Positions 11,314 through 21,809 of a stretch of DNA of 64,000 bases are shown here, piece after piece. The stretch covers positions 67,909,457 to 67,973,456 of the forward strand of contig OY744610.1 in assembly GCA_963556255.1 (NCBI GenBank). The letters are read 5' to 3'. This stretch comes from Allolobophora icterica (Eukaryota; Annelida; Clitellata; Crassiclitellata; Lumbricidae). The position numbers were made by a program, and so were the translations under genes. Every line of letters begins with the position of its first letter. Positions within the stretch are counted from its first letter, which is position 1. The notes under the pieces were generated by a model, which was not told the DNA's origin, ran no database searches, and was given only the letters and a program-made list of their open reading frames with translations.

Positions 11314-14300
11314 ATGGCGTCCAGTCTCAACGAACTCAAGGATCCCAACTTCTATCGAGGAGTGGTCGCCGAGGCCATTGGAACTCTCTTCCTCGTCTTC
11401 ATCGGATGCGGGTCCTGTATCGATGCCAACTGGGCCAAAATGCAAGCACTGAATGTCCCAGTCTCTCTTTGCTTTGGTCTGACCGTCGCCACAGTTGTTT
11501 GGTGCATTGGACACGTCAGCGGTGGTCACATCAACCCAGCCGTCACGGTTGGCATGCTGGTGGCTCGTAAGATCAGCATTCTGCGAGCGGTTGTCTATAT
11601 CATGGCCCAGTGCGCAGGTGCACTTGTCGGAGCGGGACTCCTGAATTTCGTGACCCCGGATAAGGAAGAGCTAAGCATGGGAATGACGGAGGTCAATGAG
11701 GGCCTGTCTGTAGGGCGGGCATTCGTAGTGGAACTGATGATAACGTTCCTGCTCGTATTAACGGTCTTTGCTTCTTGTGATTCCAACCGATCTGATCTGA
11801 AAGGTTCCGCTCCATTGGCCATAGGATTCAGCGTCACGATTTGTAATCTGTTCGCCGTAAGTACTTTGAAGCATTGTTCTCCAGATTAATGAGAAATTTA
11901 ATTATTAATTTCTTTCTGATTTGCATGGAGGTGGATAATGGTGTCGACTACACTCCCCCTTTACTCTATTGGCCGCTCTCTTTTCTTTGGGCCACCCTCT
12001 CCTCTTCTCTCCTCACCTCTTCGTCTCTCCTGTCGTCTCTTCTCCTCTCCTCTCTTCTTCTGTCCTCTCCTCCTCTCTTCCTTTGTTTTGTCCTTTCCTC
12101 TCGGGACTGTTTGCATCGCTGTTTACAATATAGTGTTAATTGGCAGCAATAAAGCACTATCCAGTCGTTAGAATGACCTGCTATTAATAGCAGGGTGTTA
12201 ACTGGGACAGCGGAATCTGAATAGGCCCTATCCTCATTCCTCAGCCAGACTCAGAATCATTCATGAAGGGCTCCCTCGTGATGGGGTGACCTGGGTGTTG
12301 GGTGCGGAAGAGTGGGACAATGGTCTTCGATTGTTACCCTGCAAGCCATAAATTTTAGACGACAGATCGGTCTTTGAGAGGGTCTTCAACGCTCCAAATG
12401 ACGATTCCATTGACGACCTTTGACCTTTCTGTGGCGCGACACCTGGCCTTGAACCTGGACATAATGTATGCGTGTTAGTGTGTTTTCCTTCATTCATTCA
12501 GAGGACTTATATAGCGCCCCTCCGTCCGAGATACCTACACAGAGGCGCTGAGTGTGTGTTGAAATGTATACAAATTGTATGTAAAGTTTAATGAATTAGA
12601 AGAAGCGCCGACAGGTGTCGTTGCACTGAGAAGGCGGTCATCTTGGATCTATTAGTTGCATCACCGAAAGCACCCAATGCCTTCTCCCGTTTAACCCCCT
12701 CTACCCCCTCACCACTGACCGACATGAACTAAACGTCGATCCGTTGACCCGTGAAGGATTGCAGCAGAGGACGGGTGACTCGTGAGGGATCGGGGCAGGG
12801 GTCGGGAGAGCCGTGAAAAATTGGGGCCGGGGTCGATTGAGCCGTTAAAGATTGGGGCCGGGGACGGGAGACCCGTAAAGGATTGGGTCCCGGAACCGGT
12901 GAGCCGTGAAATATTTGGGCAGGGGACCGGTGACCGGTGAAGGATTGAGGCCGGGGACGGGTCACCCGTGAATGATTGGGGCAGGGGACGGGTGACCCGT
13001 CAAGGATTGGGGCAAGGGACGGGTGAGCCATGAAGGATTTGGTCCGCGGACGGGTGACCCGTAAAGGATTAGGGCCGGGGACGGGTGAGCCGTGAAGGAT
13101 TGGACAGGGAACATGTGAGCCATGAAGGATTTGGACCGGGAACGGGTGAGCCATGAAGGTAGTGGGCCGGGAACGGGTGAGCCGTGAAGGATCTAGGCGG
13201 GGACGGGTGAACCGTAAAGGATTAGGTAGGGGACGAGTGACCCGTGAAGGATTCGGGCAGGGGACGTACGTGTGAGCCTTGAAGGATTGGGAAGGGGACG
13301 GGTGAGCCGTGAAGGATTGGGAAGGGGACGGGTGAGCCGTGAAGGATTGGGAATGGGACGGGTGAGCCGTGAAGTTTCGTAATTGAATTCAACTTATGCA
13401 TCGGCCTGCAATATCTGCTTCTTCTAGACCTTTTTCTTCTTCCTTCTCTTCCTCTTCATCCGACTTTTTCTCGTCGTCTTCCTTCCCTTCGTCGTCGTCC
13501 TTCTCCTCTTAACTCCTCTTAACTCCTCTTCCTGTTCCTCCTGTTGTTCCTCCTCCTCTACTTCCTCCGCCTTTTGCTCGTCTTCTTTTTCCTTCTCTTT
13601 CTGTTCTTTCTCCTCTTTCTCCTCTGCCTTTTTCTCTTCTTCATCCTCTTCCTCTTCCTCCTCCACTTCCTGCATTAAATTCCTGTGGTTGGACCTATGT
13701 CTAGATCTGTCGGATAACCGTGTCTAATCTCTTTCAAAGTGCGCTATATAAATTTCGACATAGGATGACTGTATGTATGTCCTAAGAGTCTGTTCGTTTC
13801 TGTCTCCTGTAGATCAATTACACTGGGGCGAGTATGAATCCAGCGAGAACACTTGGTCCGGCTGTCGTCAAATCCCTATGGAAGAACCACTGGGTGAGTA
13901 TCTGCTCTGCTCTCCTCCTAAGCTCCAAATGGTTCATTCCAAATTTCTATAGCGCCACTTGAAAGCTAAGCGCAGGGCATCAGCTTATTCATGAGCGGTG
14001 ATACGACCCAAAATGATAGCGATGTAGAATTCCTCCAAAGTTGCCTAAAAGAGAGGCCTACTAAATAATAATCAATGTCTGAACTCTTGAAATAATTGCG
14101 ACGTATATCAGTTGTACAGTAAATCTCTATTTAGTGTAAGTTGTCAATGTTTAGTTGTGCATGGAGTAGATATTACATGGAGTTCTGCTTTGTGTCGTCA
14201 TGCGCTGTAGATCTACTGGTGCGGACCCTTGAGCGGCGGAGTCCTCGCTGCTCTTCTCTACGAGACGGTCTTTGCAGCCGACGCGTCGCTTAAGAAAGCC

Positions 14301-14720
14301 AGATACTTCTTTCTGTCAAGGAGTGCCGCCGATCAAACGGGACCATCCGTCGGACTCGTCGAAACCCAGGCCTCACCTGAGGAGCGGGCCAAGGTGGTGG
14401 AGGCCGAAAAACGTCCAAGCGGAGGCGTCGAAAAACAGGCCTCACCCGAGGAGCCGACCAAGCTGATGTACCCCGAATACCTTCCAAGCGGACACGTCGA
14501 AAAACAGGCCTCACCCGAGGAGCAGACCAAGATGATGGAGGCCGAAAACTTTCCAAGCGGACACGTCGAAAAACAGGCCTCACCCGAGGAGCGGGCTAAC
14601 AAGGCAGAGTCCAAGAAGAGAGAGTCGAAGAGGAGAGAGTCCGAGAAACGTACAAACGTACACGACAAAAGACCCCCCTCACCCGAGAAGCGGGCCAAGA
14701 AGATAGAGTCCGAGAAATGA
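11314..14720 (+). CDS. AQP: Aquaporin A (classical water channel, AQP1/AQP4 type), long repeat tail
   Basis: Membrane water channel. Exons 11314-11856, 13813-13893 and 14211-14720 give 377 residues, against 250-300 usual. ATGGCGTCC is the only start kept in all four paralogs. Exon 1 holds TM1-TM5 with [12 protein letters not shown] (NPA at residues 74-76). Exon 2 is exactly 27 codons with [11 protein letters not shown] (NPA 190-192, Arg193), and exon 3 starts TM6 with IYWCGPLSGG. Both introns sit in phase 0 at the places known for human AQP1 (after residues 183 and 210). The ar/R filter reads Phe54, Asn178, Ala187, Arg193: the usual His is Asn here, unlike B-D. The cytosolic tail carries four clear copies plus a degenerate fifth of a 23-residue [10 protein letters not shown] repeat, then K/R/E/S-rich sequence. 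A further repeat unit lies after the stop, up to CGCATTTAA at about 14810. Confidence 0.93.
12500..12575 (-). mobile_element. L2-like LINE 3' end, minus strand
   Basis: ATTCATTCAG then CTTATATAGCGCCCCTCC and a later GAGGCGCT: the complement of the L2-like 3' hairpin tail. A homologous insertion is at 53775-53890 in intron 1 of aquaporin D. Confidence 0.5.
12745..13375 (+). repeat. GC-rich minisatellite in aquaporin A intron 1
   Basis: About 20 units of 26-31 bp built on GTGAAGGATTGGG then CAGGGGACGGGTGAGCC. Paralogs B (about 26043-26090) and D (about 54062-54115) have one or two units at the same place, and C has lost the region. The proline-rich antisense frame over it is a repeat artefact. 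Confidence 0.9.
13425..13675 (+). repeat. Long polypyrimidine tract in intron 1 of A
   Basis: CTT/CCT-rich tract about 140-390 bases before the exon 2 acceptor. It is present at the same place in B (26140-26610) and D (54160-54300) and reduced in C. On the minus strand it reads as a poly-Glu frame, which I reject as a gene. Confidence 0.8.
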
Positions 14721-14729
14721 GAGTCCTAG

Positions 14730-16435
14730 TGACGTACAGGCGTACACGTTGAAAAACAGGCTTCACCCGAAGAGATGGCCAAGATGATGGAGGCCGAAAA
14801 ACGCATTTAAGTCTCCGGTCGTCCCAGGGTGCACTTCGTCTCGATTTAATTAACGCGTTTCTATGTGTTGCTATTATTCAGGAATTAGTTAGACTTCTCT
14901 GGTTTTATGATAAGCTTTGTTTGTTTGATTAGTCGTTTTCGATGGTTTGTTCGGTGCCTTGTTCGAATGTAAATGCAAACATTATGTTTCATAAATCTGT
15001 CGGTTTTAGCTTGCGAATTTAACAAATTCCGGTCGTACAGGAAGTGTTCTAGCTATGGACGCCATATTTTAAAACGGGTATTAACTGGAATGGTGTTGGT
15101 AGACATAATTTATACAATATTCTGCTTTAAACGTAGTTTATAATAACCGAATCTGGTCTCGAAGTGGTTGAATGCTGAGTGGAGTCTAAAATAATGTAGT
15201 TCAATTAGTTTGTGATTATAACGGGTGAAATGTGGATTCAGATGCTACTATGAAAGCTATATTTCCCCAAAGTTTAACTGGGTCGCTTAAAAGTTCCTAT
15301 CGACCTAAACATTTCGTGTGAAAGTTTTCGATAGTTCCTTTTCAGGATGTGAGGAACAAATTGCCAAAGTCGATCTAGTTCTTGACAGTCTTATTTTCTG
15401 TATCCTAATCGAAGTCATCGCTGTAGAGCTTTTAATTCGTCAGGATATCGGTCATTTTTGAGCTTCGAGAGGGTTAACGAACAGTTGAATAGGTAATTAA
15501 AGGGTCAAGGAAGGACGAAGAGTTTAGTCATAAAACCGGCTTTTGGTGAATTTCTTCATAGAACCTGGGATTAAGATTACTAAAAGGGATATGAAGCGGC
15601 AACGCGTCAGCCAATGAGAGTTCGTCTTTTCTGATTCATCGCAGGCGATGTCTGTGGCCATCTATTTTTAGAAAAGTGACATCCGGGCTTTTTGGAGAGG
15701 GGCGACTTGGCTCAGAGCAGAAGTAAACACTCTCGGAATCGCTCTAGATTCTTTTAGCGATTTATTTATTAATAAGGACATAATTATGCGATTAAAGTAA
15801 ATTACGGACAGTCTAAATAAATAAATAGTCTGAAACTAAGTAACAGACAGGATGCCAAAATCCTGCAGCTATTGATAAGTGTTTTTATTTAGTTAAGCCA
15901 GCTATAACCGACCCATGTTTGACTAGCCGGTGTTACTAAGGTCCCGGATGTGAGCCACACACATAGTCTAGATAAAAGATCCTATATTCATCGGCTTCAT
16001 ATCCCTTAGTAATCTTAATCCCAGATAGAACTGGCTAGTCTTGCACGATTAGAAGAGTTTTGAAGCTATTTCAGTCCTTAAAACTTGTCTATGGTCATTC
16101 TCATTTAGGACGGCGTTTGCTGCATGTTTGTGGTGTTTCATTCAATGTATTCATGTAGGGTATGTGTATGGATTTGTCCTTTTCTTACATGTGTCTTATC
16201 GTTTAAAGCATTGCAGAACCAAAGAACGTAATGTAATGTAAATCTCCGAAGAGCATTCGATCGTAACCAGGATTTCGCTTTACCTCTAGTTAAGCATTAA
16301 TGTTGCAACGCCTTTGAGCAGGCACTTAACATATTCCACTTTAAGTGTCTTCATACTTAAAAATGTTCATACTAATGTACACATGTACTTGACTATTGTA
16401 ACCTCACTCTTTCCTGTTTGGTAATTAGACGGGTC
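14730..16435 (+). other. 3' region of aquaporin A, no further gene
   Basis: Sequence after the stop is conserved with B, C and D (for example TCTCGATTTAATTAACGCGTTT and AAAACCGGCTTTTGGTGAA), consistent with a long 3' UTR or shared duplicated flank. About 15560-16030 is an insertion bounded by inverted copies of a stretch containing TGGGATTAAGATTACTAA and its complement TTAGTAATCTTAATCCCA, absent from the paralogs. It also holds a fragment in which ATATGAAGC repeats inverted. Confidence 0.45.
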
Positions 16436-16441
16436 AATAAA
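16436..16441 (+). terminator. Candidate polyadenylation signal AATAAA, aquaporin A
   Basis: AATAAA in the context GTCAATAAATGG, kept in B (30535-30540) and C (47125-47130) at the same homologous position, ahead of the convergent cysteine-rich gene. If used, the 3' UTR is about 1.7 kb. Confidence 0.35.
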
Positions 16442-16744
16442 TGGATGAACCTTAAAAATTGATACAAAAGGTTTCTCAGTTGATTTTGTTACCATTTGTC
16501 ATGCTTATTAACAGTAAAAGTCTATTCTCACCACTCGCAGGGGCTCATTTTCAAGATGGCGTCCAAGATGGCTGCCGGGAGCTAAAAATTGTCTATATCT
16601 CAAGCTTTATTCAACATAGAAAGGTGGTTTTGGTTTTCAGGGTTCAGTTGAAATAACTTTAATTGTTTAATATTATCATTTACTGACAAATCCAATGGTC
16701 ATACAGTTACATAGCTTACACATTCAATTAGTCACTCACTACTC

Positions 16745-16931
16745 CTCGTTATCGTTCGACTCCTCCGAAGAAACTTGTTATGTGGATTTTCACATTTTTT
16801 AACTTGGCACGGTTCACAGGCAGAAGCATATGGTAGTCCATTTTTCTACAAGAGCAGCGGAGTGTCTTGTAGGAATTGCAGCAGTTGCAATGAGTGACCT
16901 TCAAGACAATGTCTGGAGCAGCGTTCTGTGT

Positions 16932-16935
<4 letters not shown>
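16745..16935 (-). pseudogene. Cysteine-rich C-terminal domain fragment, degenerate copy A
   Basis: Minus strand reads VTHCNCCNS then KTLRCSCRK, the start of the cysteine-rich domain seen intact at 30983-31405, then loses frame. It is cut off upstream by a (GACA)n run at 16938-16975. It lies convergent to aquaporin A, as in B and C. Confidence 0.6.
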
Positions 16936-16971
<36 letters not shown>

Positions 16972-17518
16972 GAGAGAGTAAAAGTGCAACTGTCTTTGTA
17001 AACTAAACCTCTATTTTACCGAGTTCTCAATTTGTAGCTAGTCTTGGATGGTTTGATCGCGTAGAGCTGGTGACAGTTGCTCAATGTGCTCATGGTGACA
17101 CGACCGGCTCAACCTGCTAGCTCACAGGACAGAACCGACAAGGAACACGGCACGATTACACTCCATCTGTAAATATTACATGTAATTTGTAAACAAGACT
17201 ACATGTGTAAATATTACGTGTAATTGCTAAACATTACACCTGTAAATATTACGAGTAATCTGTAAACAAGACTGTATATTTAATCTCGAAGCAGAATTAG
17301 AAATTATCTGTGCCTAAAGCAGCCAACACCATTTGAAACACTGCCACAAAAACACATATTTCCGTGCATTTGTCTTTATATTCCTCACTAGAACCAAGGT
17401 TTCTGAACGCAAGGCCACCCAACAAACACGTCCAGCAAATCTAGGAAGGACGTCATCTGTCCTAAACATGCGTGTGTACAAATGAAGACTTGCTACAAAT
17501 CTGTTCCTTGTTAAAGCA
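16936..17518. other. Non-coding, microsatellite and short inverted motifs
   Basis: Holds (CAGA)n at 16938-16975 and loosely repeated ATTACATGTAATTTGTAAACAAGACT motifs (17160-17275, spacing about 50). No gene seen. Confidence 0.5.
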
Positions 17519-17600
17519 GTTTTATATAGCGCCCCTTCAAGATTGCCTACGCTAGAGCACCCATCCCAACCACTGCCGAACACAGCAGTTTTTAGGATAG
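17519..17600 (-). mobile_element. L2-like LINE 3' end, minus strand, split by hAT element
   Basis: TTTATATAGCGCCCCTTCAAG and CCCATCCCAACCACTGCC are the complement of the L2-like 3' tail. The same sequence occurs at 19945-20030 without the insertion and continues there with GAGAAACAAGGTGAAATGAC, matching 18440 onward. Confidence 0.6.
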
Positions 17601-18434
17601 TCTTGTTGTCAAGACCTTAAACCTCAAGACAAAGACTTTGAACCTCAAGACCAAGACTTTGAACCTCGAGACCAAGACCAGGACTTTAAACCTCGAGACA
17701 AAGACCAAGACTTTGAACCTCGAGACCAAGACCAAGACCGAAAAAATTACAATCAGGTCAAGACTTCTATTCCTTAGTAAAAATTGTCAAGTCGAAATAT
17801 TCGCTGCTTTAATGAAAACATGAGTCTTTTATTTTATTCAAGCAAATTAACTTTAAATGCAGACTGCAGAGAATTCCGAATTCGTATTTACAAAAGTCCT
17901 TCATGCAAAATGTTATTCCAAATGTCTTCTGTATTTTATAAAAACCAATTCGCTCAGAATTTTCTGACCAAGACGTGCCTTGTGGAGCCTCATAAAAATT
18001 CTGCAATGTGAAAATATACGTTCTACAGGTGCCGAAGTCGCTGGCACACACAGTGGCTTTTCAAGCACTGGATGTAAATGTCCAGATAGTGAGTCTTGTT
18101 TAAATCCTCCCATGGTTTATCATACCGTCTGATACCCATGCTGCCAATGGGTTTTCCTGACCAACAAGACTTGTATCCGTCCATATATAGATACTGGTCG
18201 TATGACGCAAGCAGGTTTGGTAAACTTGTAAATTCTTGAGTTTTGTTAAATGACTGTTCGTATTGACAGCCGAGTCTTGGTCTTGGTCTTGCGAGACCAA
18301 GACCAAGACTTTGAACCTCAAGATCAAGACTTTGAACCTCAAGACCAAGACCTTTGGTCTCAAGACCAAGACATTTAAAAACGAACTCGAGTGCACTCGA
18401 GACCAAGACCTTGGTCTCGAGGACAACAAGACTG
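17601..18434 (-). mobile_element. hAT remnant with GACCAAGACTTTGAACCTC end arrays, copy 1
   Basis: Left end TCTTGTTGTC and right end GACAACAAGACTG are inverted. Inside both ends are arrays of a 19-21 bp unit (GACCAAGACTTTGAACCTC) in matching inverted orientation. The minus-strand frame near 17913-18113 has LCVPATSAPVERIFSHCR, the hAT C-terminal dimerisation motif. GGATAG occurs on both sides, but the left CAG is missing. The best-bounded copy is 51269-52366. Confidence 0.75.
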
Positions 18435-18534
18435 GGATAGTAAGAAACAAGGTGAAATGACCATTCAGTATTTGGAAGATTATAGTATCCATCCAAGTGT
18501 ATTTCGTTGCACTGTGGCAATAAATAGTTTCGTG

Positions 18535-19185
18535 GTGATGAATTAAAACTTATAGGACTCCTGTAGCAGCAAAACCACCGAAGATTAGGCCTAGATAAGG
18601 AAACGTTTGGTCAACACAATTTGAAGGACAACACGTAATTGTTGGTAGGCCGACACAACGTTGGTATAGCGACCAATTTACATAGACTCACAGAATTCCT
18701 TTAAAATAAACGGTATAATCTCAAAGAAAAGGAGGCGCTACAGAAGTATCAGCGTTGTTGTAACTGCACTGGGTGAACCGTGGACGAAGTATTCGAAGCA
18801 TCAAGTGTTCATGGACATTGATAACGCCGACGAGACGGACGCCGCTGGACTGCGTCTAATTAAAATGACCTCCAACTTTAAAAACATCTTAGATCAACAA
18901 ATCCGTCGTTAATTTACTTAAGACGAAGATAAAGAACCGATAGAAGTACCACGGAATAAAGAAAAGATTTATTTTAACGCTTAAATCGCGCTCACCCTCA
19001 ACTTATTCAGAGGACGAATGAGAGTAGGATATCGCAGGAGGACGCGAGATCTCGTTCAGCCCGTTCAACATAGAATAACGAAGAGTGCGAATATATGGAC
19101 TTAATATTTGATGCCACACAGTAACACAAATATTTTACGGGCACTATAAAAGTTTACATCTGCATTGCATTCAAATGATTCAAAT
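18535..19185. other. No gene seen
   Basis: A short GGCGCTACAGAAGTATCAGCG resembles a retroelement 3' motif. Otherwise there is no open frame or known repeat I can name. Confidence 0.4.
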
Positions 19186-19338
19186 ATATAGGATAGAATA
19201 AATTAGCATAGCAGATGACCACTTAGCATAAGCTTAACATAACAACTTAATAGTTTGCTTTACTCAAATCAATCAGTTACCATGCTCCACTTTGGATTAT
19301 GTTTCTTGCTTTCTTCGTTTTGATTCGTTGTTGTTTAG

Positions 19339-19515
19339 GTCGCGTATACTTTTGACGCCGGTACAAACGCTTGTTTCTATGATTCTATCTCCTCGATGAA
19401 ACGGTTCCAATGATTCTTGGTCTCGTTCGTCATTTCTTGGTCCTTTACCAAGACTCGGCTGTCAGGACAGGACTTCGTGACCGGAATACAGGTCACGATT
19501 CCTACGCCTGATGAG
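19339..19515 (+). pseudogene. Duplicated MVD exon 5 (broken)
   Basis: Near copy of MVD exon 4784-4942 with a preceding TTGTTTAG acceptor and a following GTGTGA. It keeps YTFDAG but has AGTN for AGPN, an 8-bp insertion near 19378 and a rewritten stretch near 19437-19465, so the frame meets a stop. Flanking intron sequence is also copied: 19190-19338 matches 4360-4783 without the SINE, and 21218-21315 matches 4965-5065. This is therefore a genomic segment duplication, not a retrocopy. Only this exon was found here. Confidence 0.9.
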
Positions 19516-19552
19516 GTGTGATACATTGCTTCACCTTGAGAACTCCTTATGT

Positions 19553-21217
19553 CAGAGTTTTCAAACTGTGGTCCGTGGACCAAGAGGGGTCCGCGAAGGA
19601 TATGGCGGAGGTCCGCGAGAGCGTTTTGAAAATATTCATTAATGATTAAAACTGTATCGTTTTAGCATTAACAACCTTATTTTATTCATACAATATATAG
19701 GCCTATAGTATGCCTGCAGCCTAACTGCATGACCCATACGGCTCCGAATGGGGTTCTTTAGTTATTCCTGACGTACTACAGTGACGTAAATAAGAAATAT
19801 GGCCACGTTACATTCTATAGTCCAATAAAACGTGTGTGTTTTAATAAAGTCTAATTAATAATTTCTGCTTATGGGGTGTTTAATCATTTCTGCACCCAAT
19901 GTAAGCGCGATGCATTTGTAATATTCTGGTCTATTTCCTGCGCCCTTACTCAGGAGCACTCCCAGCCCAACCATGGCAGAACACAGTTTTGAGGACAGCG
20001 AGAAACAAGGTGAAATGACTAGTCGGTATTTGATGGAGCGTGGTAGGCCTATGAAGCCCATTCCAGGTCATGGGGCCAGCCACAAGAAGGAACGGCGCCG
20101 CCATATGGCTGTCCGTGCGCGGGGAACAATAAGTTAGTTGACCTTGCGCAGCTGAGAAGAGAGAGATCCACGACGCTGCGAACCTGAAGTGGGACAGCAG
20201 AGTTCCAGCAGGGCTCGAAGGGCCAAGCCCTCAAAGCACCGCCAGACCAAAGCAGAGATTCGATAAGTGATGCGCTGTGGGTAAGGGAGCCAGTGGAGGA
20301 CATCCCTCATACACACAGACATTCTGCCAAACTTGGGGATACAAGGCGGGAAGCAGAAAGCAGGATTCCATTCAGGAACTCAATCCGGGCAGGCCGGGAG
20401 TCCGTCATATATGGGACTGTAGTAGTCCAATCGAGAAACAACAAATGCATGGACAAGCGTGGAAGCTGCACCGGGGTATAAAGAACGGGAAATCACCTTG
20501 AGCTGCCGGTGCTGGTAACAGCAGCTGCGGAGAGAAGCTTTAAGTGCCGCGTCGATGTAAGTTCGTGGTTCAGAATGACTCCCAAGTCCTGGAGCCCCAG
20601 GTCGATGAAGAAAGGTGTGGGAATTGCAAGGCAAGAGAAGACATATCTATTCTATAGAGAGCTGCTGGGTCGTGCCGAACCAGATAAACTGTGTCCTTGC
20701 CGGGTTAAGTCTTTAAATGAACGATAATAGGGCCTACAGAGTTTTTGCAAAGCATGTCCCAATTTCGTTCACATTCGCTGTAATATCCTAACTATATAAT
20801 TTTTCTGCTTATAGTAGGGTATGGATAACTTTTTTAAACCTGAGAAAACAGTGCTTATAGGCGCTGTCCAAAACAGCACCATGAATTGACAGTTTTTGCA
20901 AAGCAAAGCAAGCACTTCCCTCCCACAGACATAAATTTCTGGTTTTTGGCGAAACCGATGTTATTAATTGCTTTAATAATGACTGTTTTCCGTAATTATT
21001 GCAGGAAGTTAGCCTAATAACAATTTATTCAGTATTACATTTTAAGCCTATATTATGGTAATCCTCAGCGTCTTAAGTAAGCTTGTATTGTGGAAATAGT
21101 CTGCCTGTCATTTTGATTAAATTTTAAGCGATACATTTTACTTTTTAAATACTTGGGTCCGCGAGTTATACCTAGAAACAAATAGGGGTCCCCGGCTAAA
21201 AAGTTTGAAAACCTCTG
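19553..21217 (+). mobile_element. hAT element, deletion derivative, perfect 8-bp target duplication
   Basis: Inverted ends CAGAGTTTTCAAACT and AGTTTGAAAACCTCTG, flanked by CCTTATGT at 19545-19552 and 21218-21225. The uninterrupted MVD intron (about 4966-4983, ACTTATGTAACG) is a paralogous empty site. A frame at 20819 starts MDNFFKPEK, like hAT transposase N-termini, and stops after about 23 codons. A LINE fragment is nested inside. Confidence 0.88.
19945..20640 (-). mobile_element. L2-like LINE C-terminal fragment nested in hAT element
   Basis: Minus-strand pieces read RDVLHWLPYPQRITYRISAL, SRSLYPGAASTLVHAFVVSR and ending GAPGLGSHSEPRTYIDA, collinear with the ORF at 60736-61665. Frameshifted and 5'-truncated. 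Confidence 0.7.
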
Positions 21218-21809
21218 CCTTATGTAACGTTGATTGTCATGTGATTAACATTTCTTAATATATGAAGGTTACATCACACTAATTGTTGTGTGATTCACAT
21301 TTCTTCACATGGAAAGATTTCCTGTATCAGTATCTTCTCCCGTATCTCTCATTTCTCACAAATTGCAGTTTCTTTTCATTCCCCACAGCATATTAAGATA
21401 GTCTCTGGTTTGTCTAAGCGTATTCTTCCTGCCTGCAGCGTTTATGACCAGCTAATGTAGACAATTGGCATCGTTTGTGTCGTCCGTTCCCGTAGGGAAA
21501 CCTCAAACGTCCGCACGTCATTAAACCAACGACTTTTATATGCATTAAACACTATCCAGTTACCTGGGTCAAGAGGTCGTTGAGTATTATCCGTTTTGCT
21601 CCAGAAAATTTTTCAAAAATACCCCTAACTAGCAGTTATCGGATGGCTGAATAAAAAAAACTGGCATACGATGAGAGTTCCTTGTTATACAGGCCCATTG
21701 CAAGCCTGCTCCGTTGGGAAAAAGTACCGGTAATTGAACGTGTGGCAGCGACAACATCGGCGCCGGAAGTTAGCAGTAGTTAACATAAGTTAGTTAGAAG
21801 TTATTCGCT

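Noticed and set aside
12729..13154. 141-codon proline-rich minus-strand frame
   Set aside because: It is the translation of the intron minisatellite; period and frame follow the repeat, and paralogs lack it.
13424..13675. Glu/Lys-rich minus-strand frames here and at 26325-26600
   Set aside because: Complement of the intronic polypyrimidine tract. Composition artefact inside an aquaporin intron.
14290..14698. Long frames antisense or out of frame to aquaporin A exon 3
   Set aside because: Shadows of the repetitive tail coding sequence. The sense frame is supported by TM6 and paralogs.
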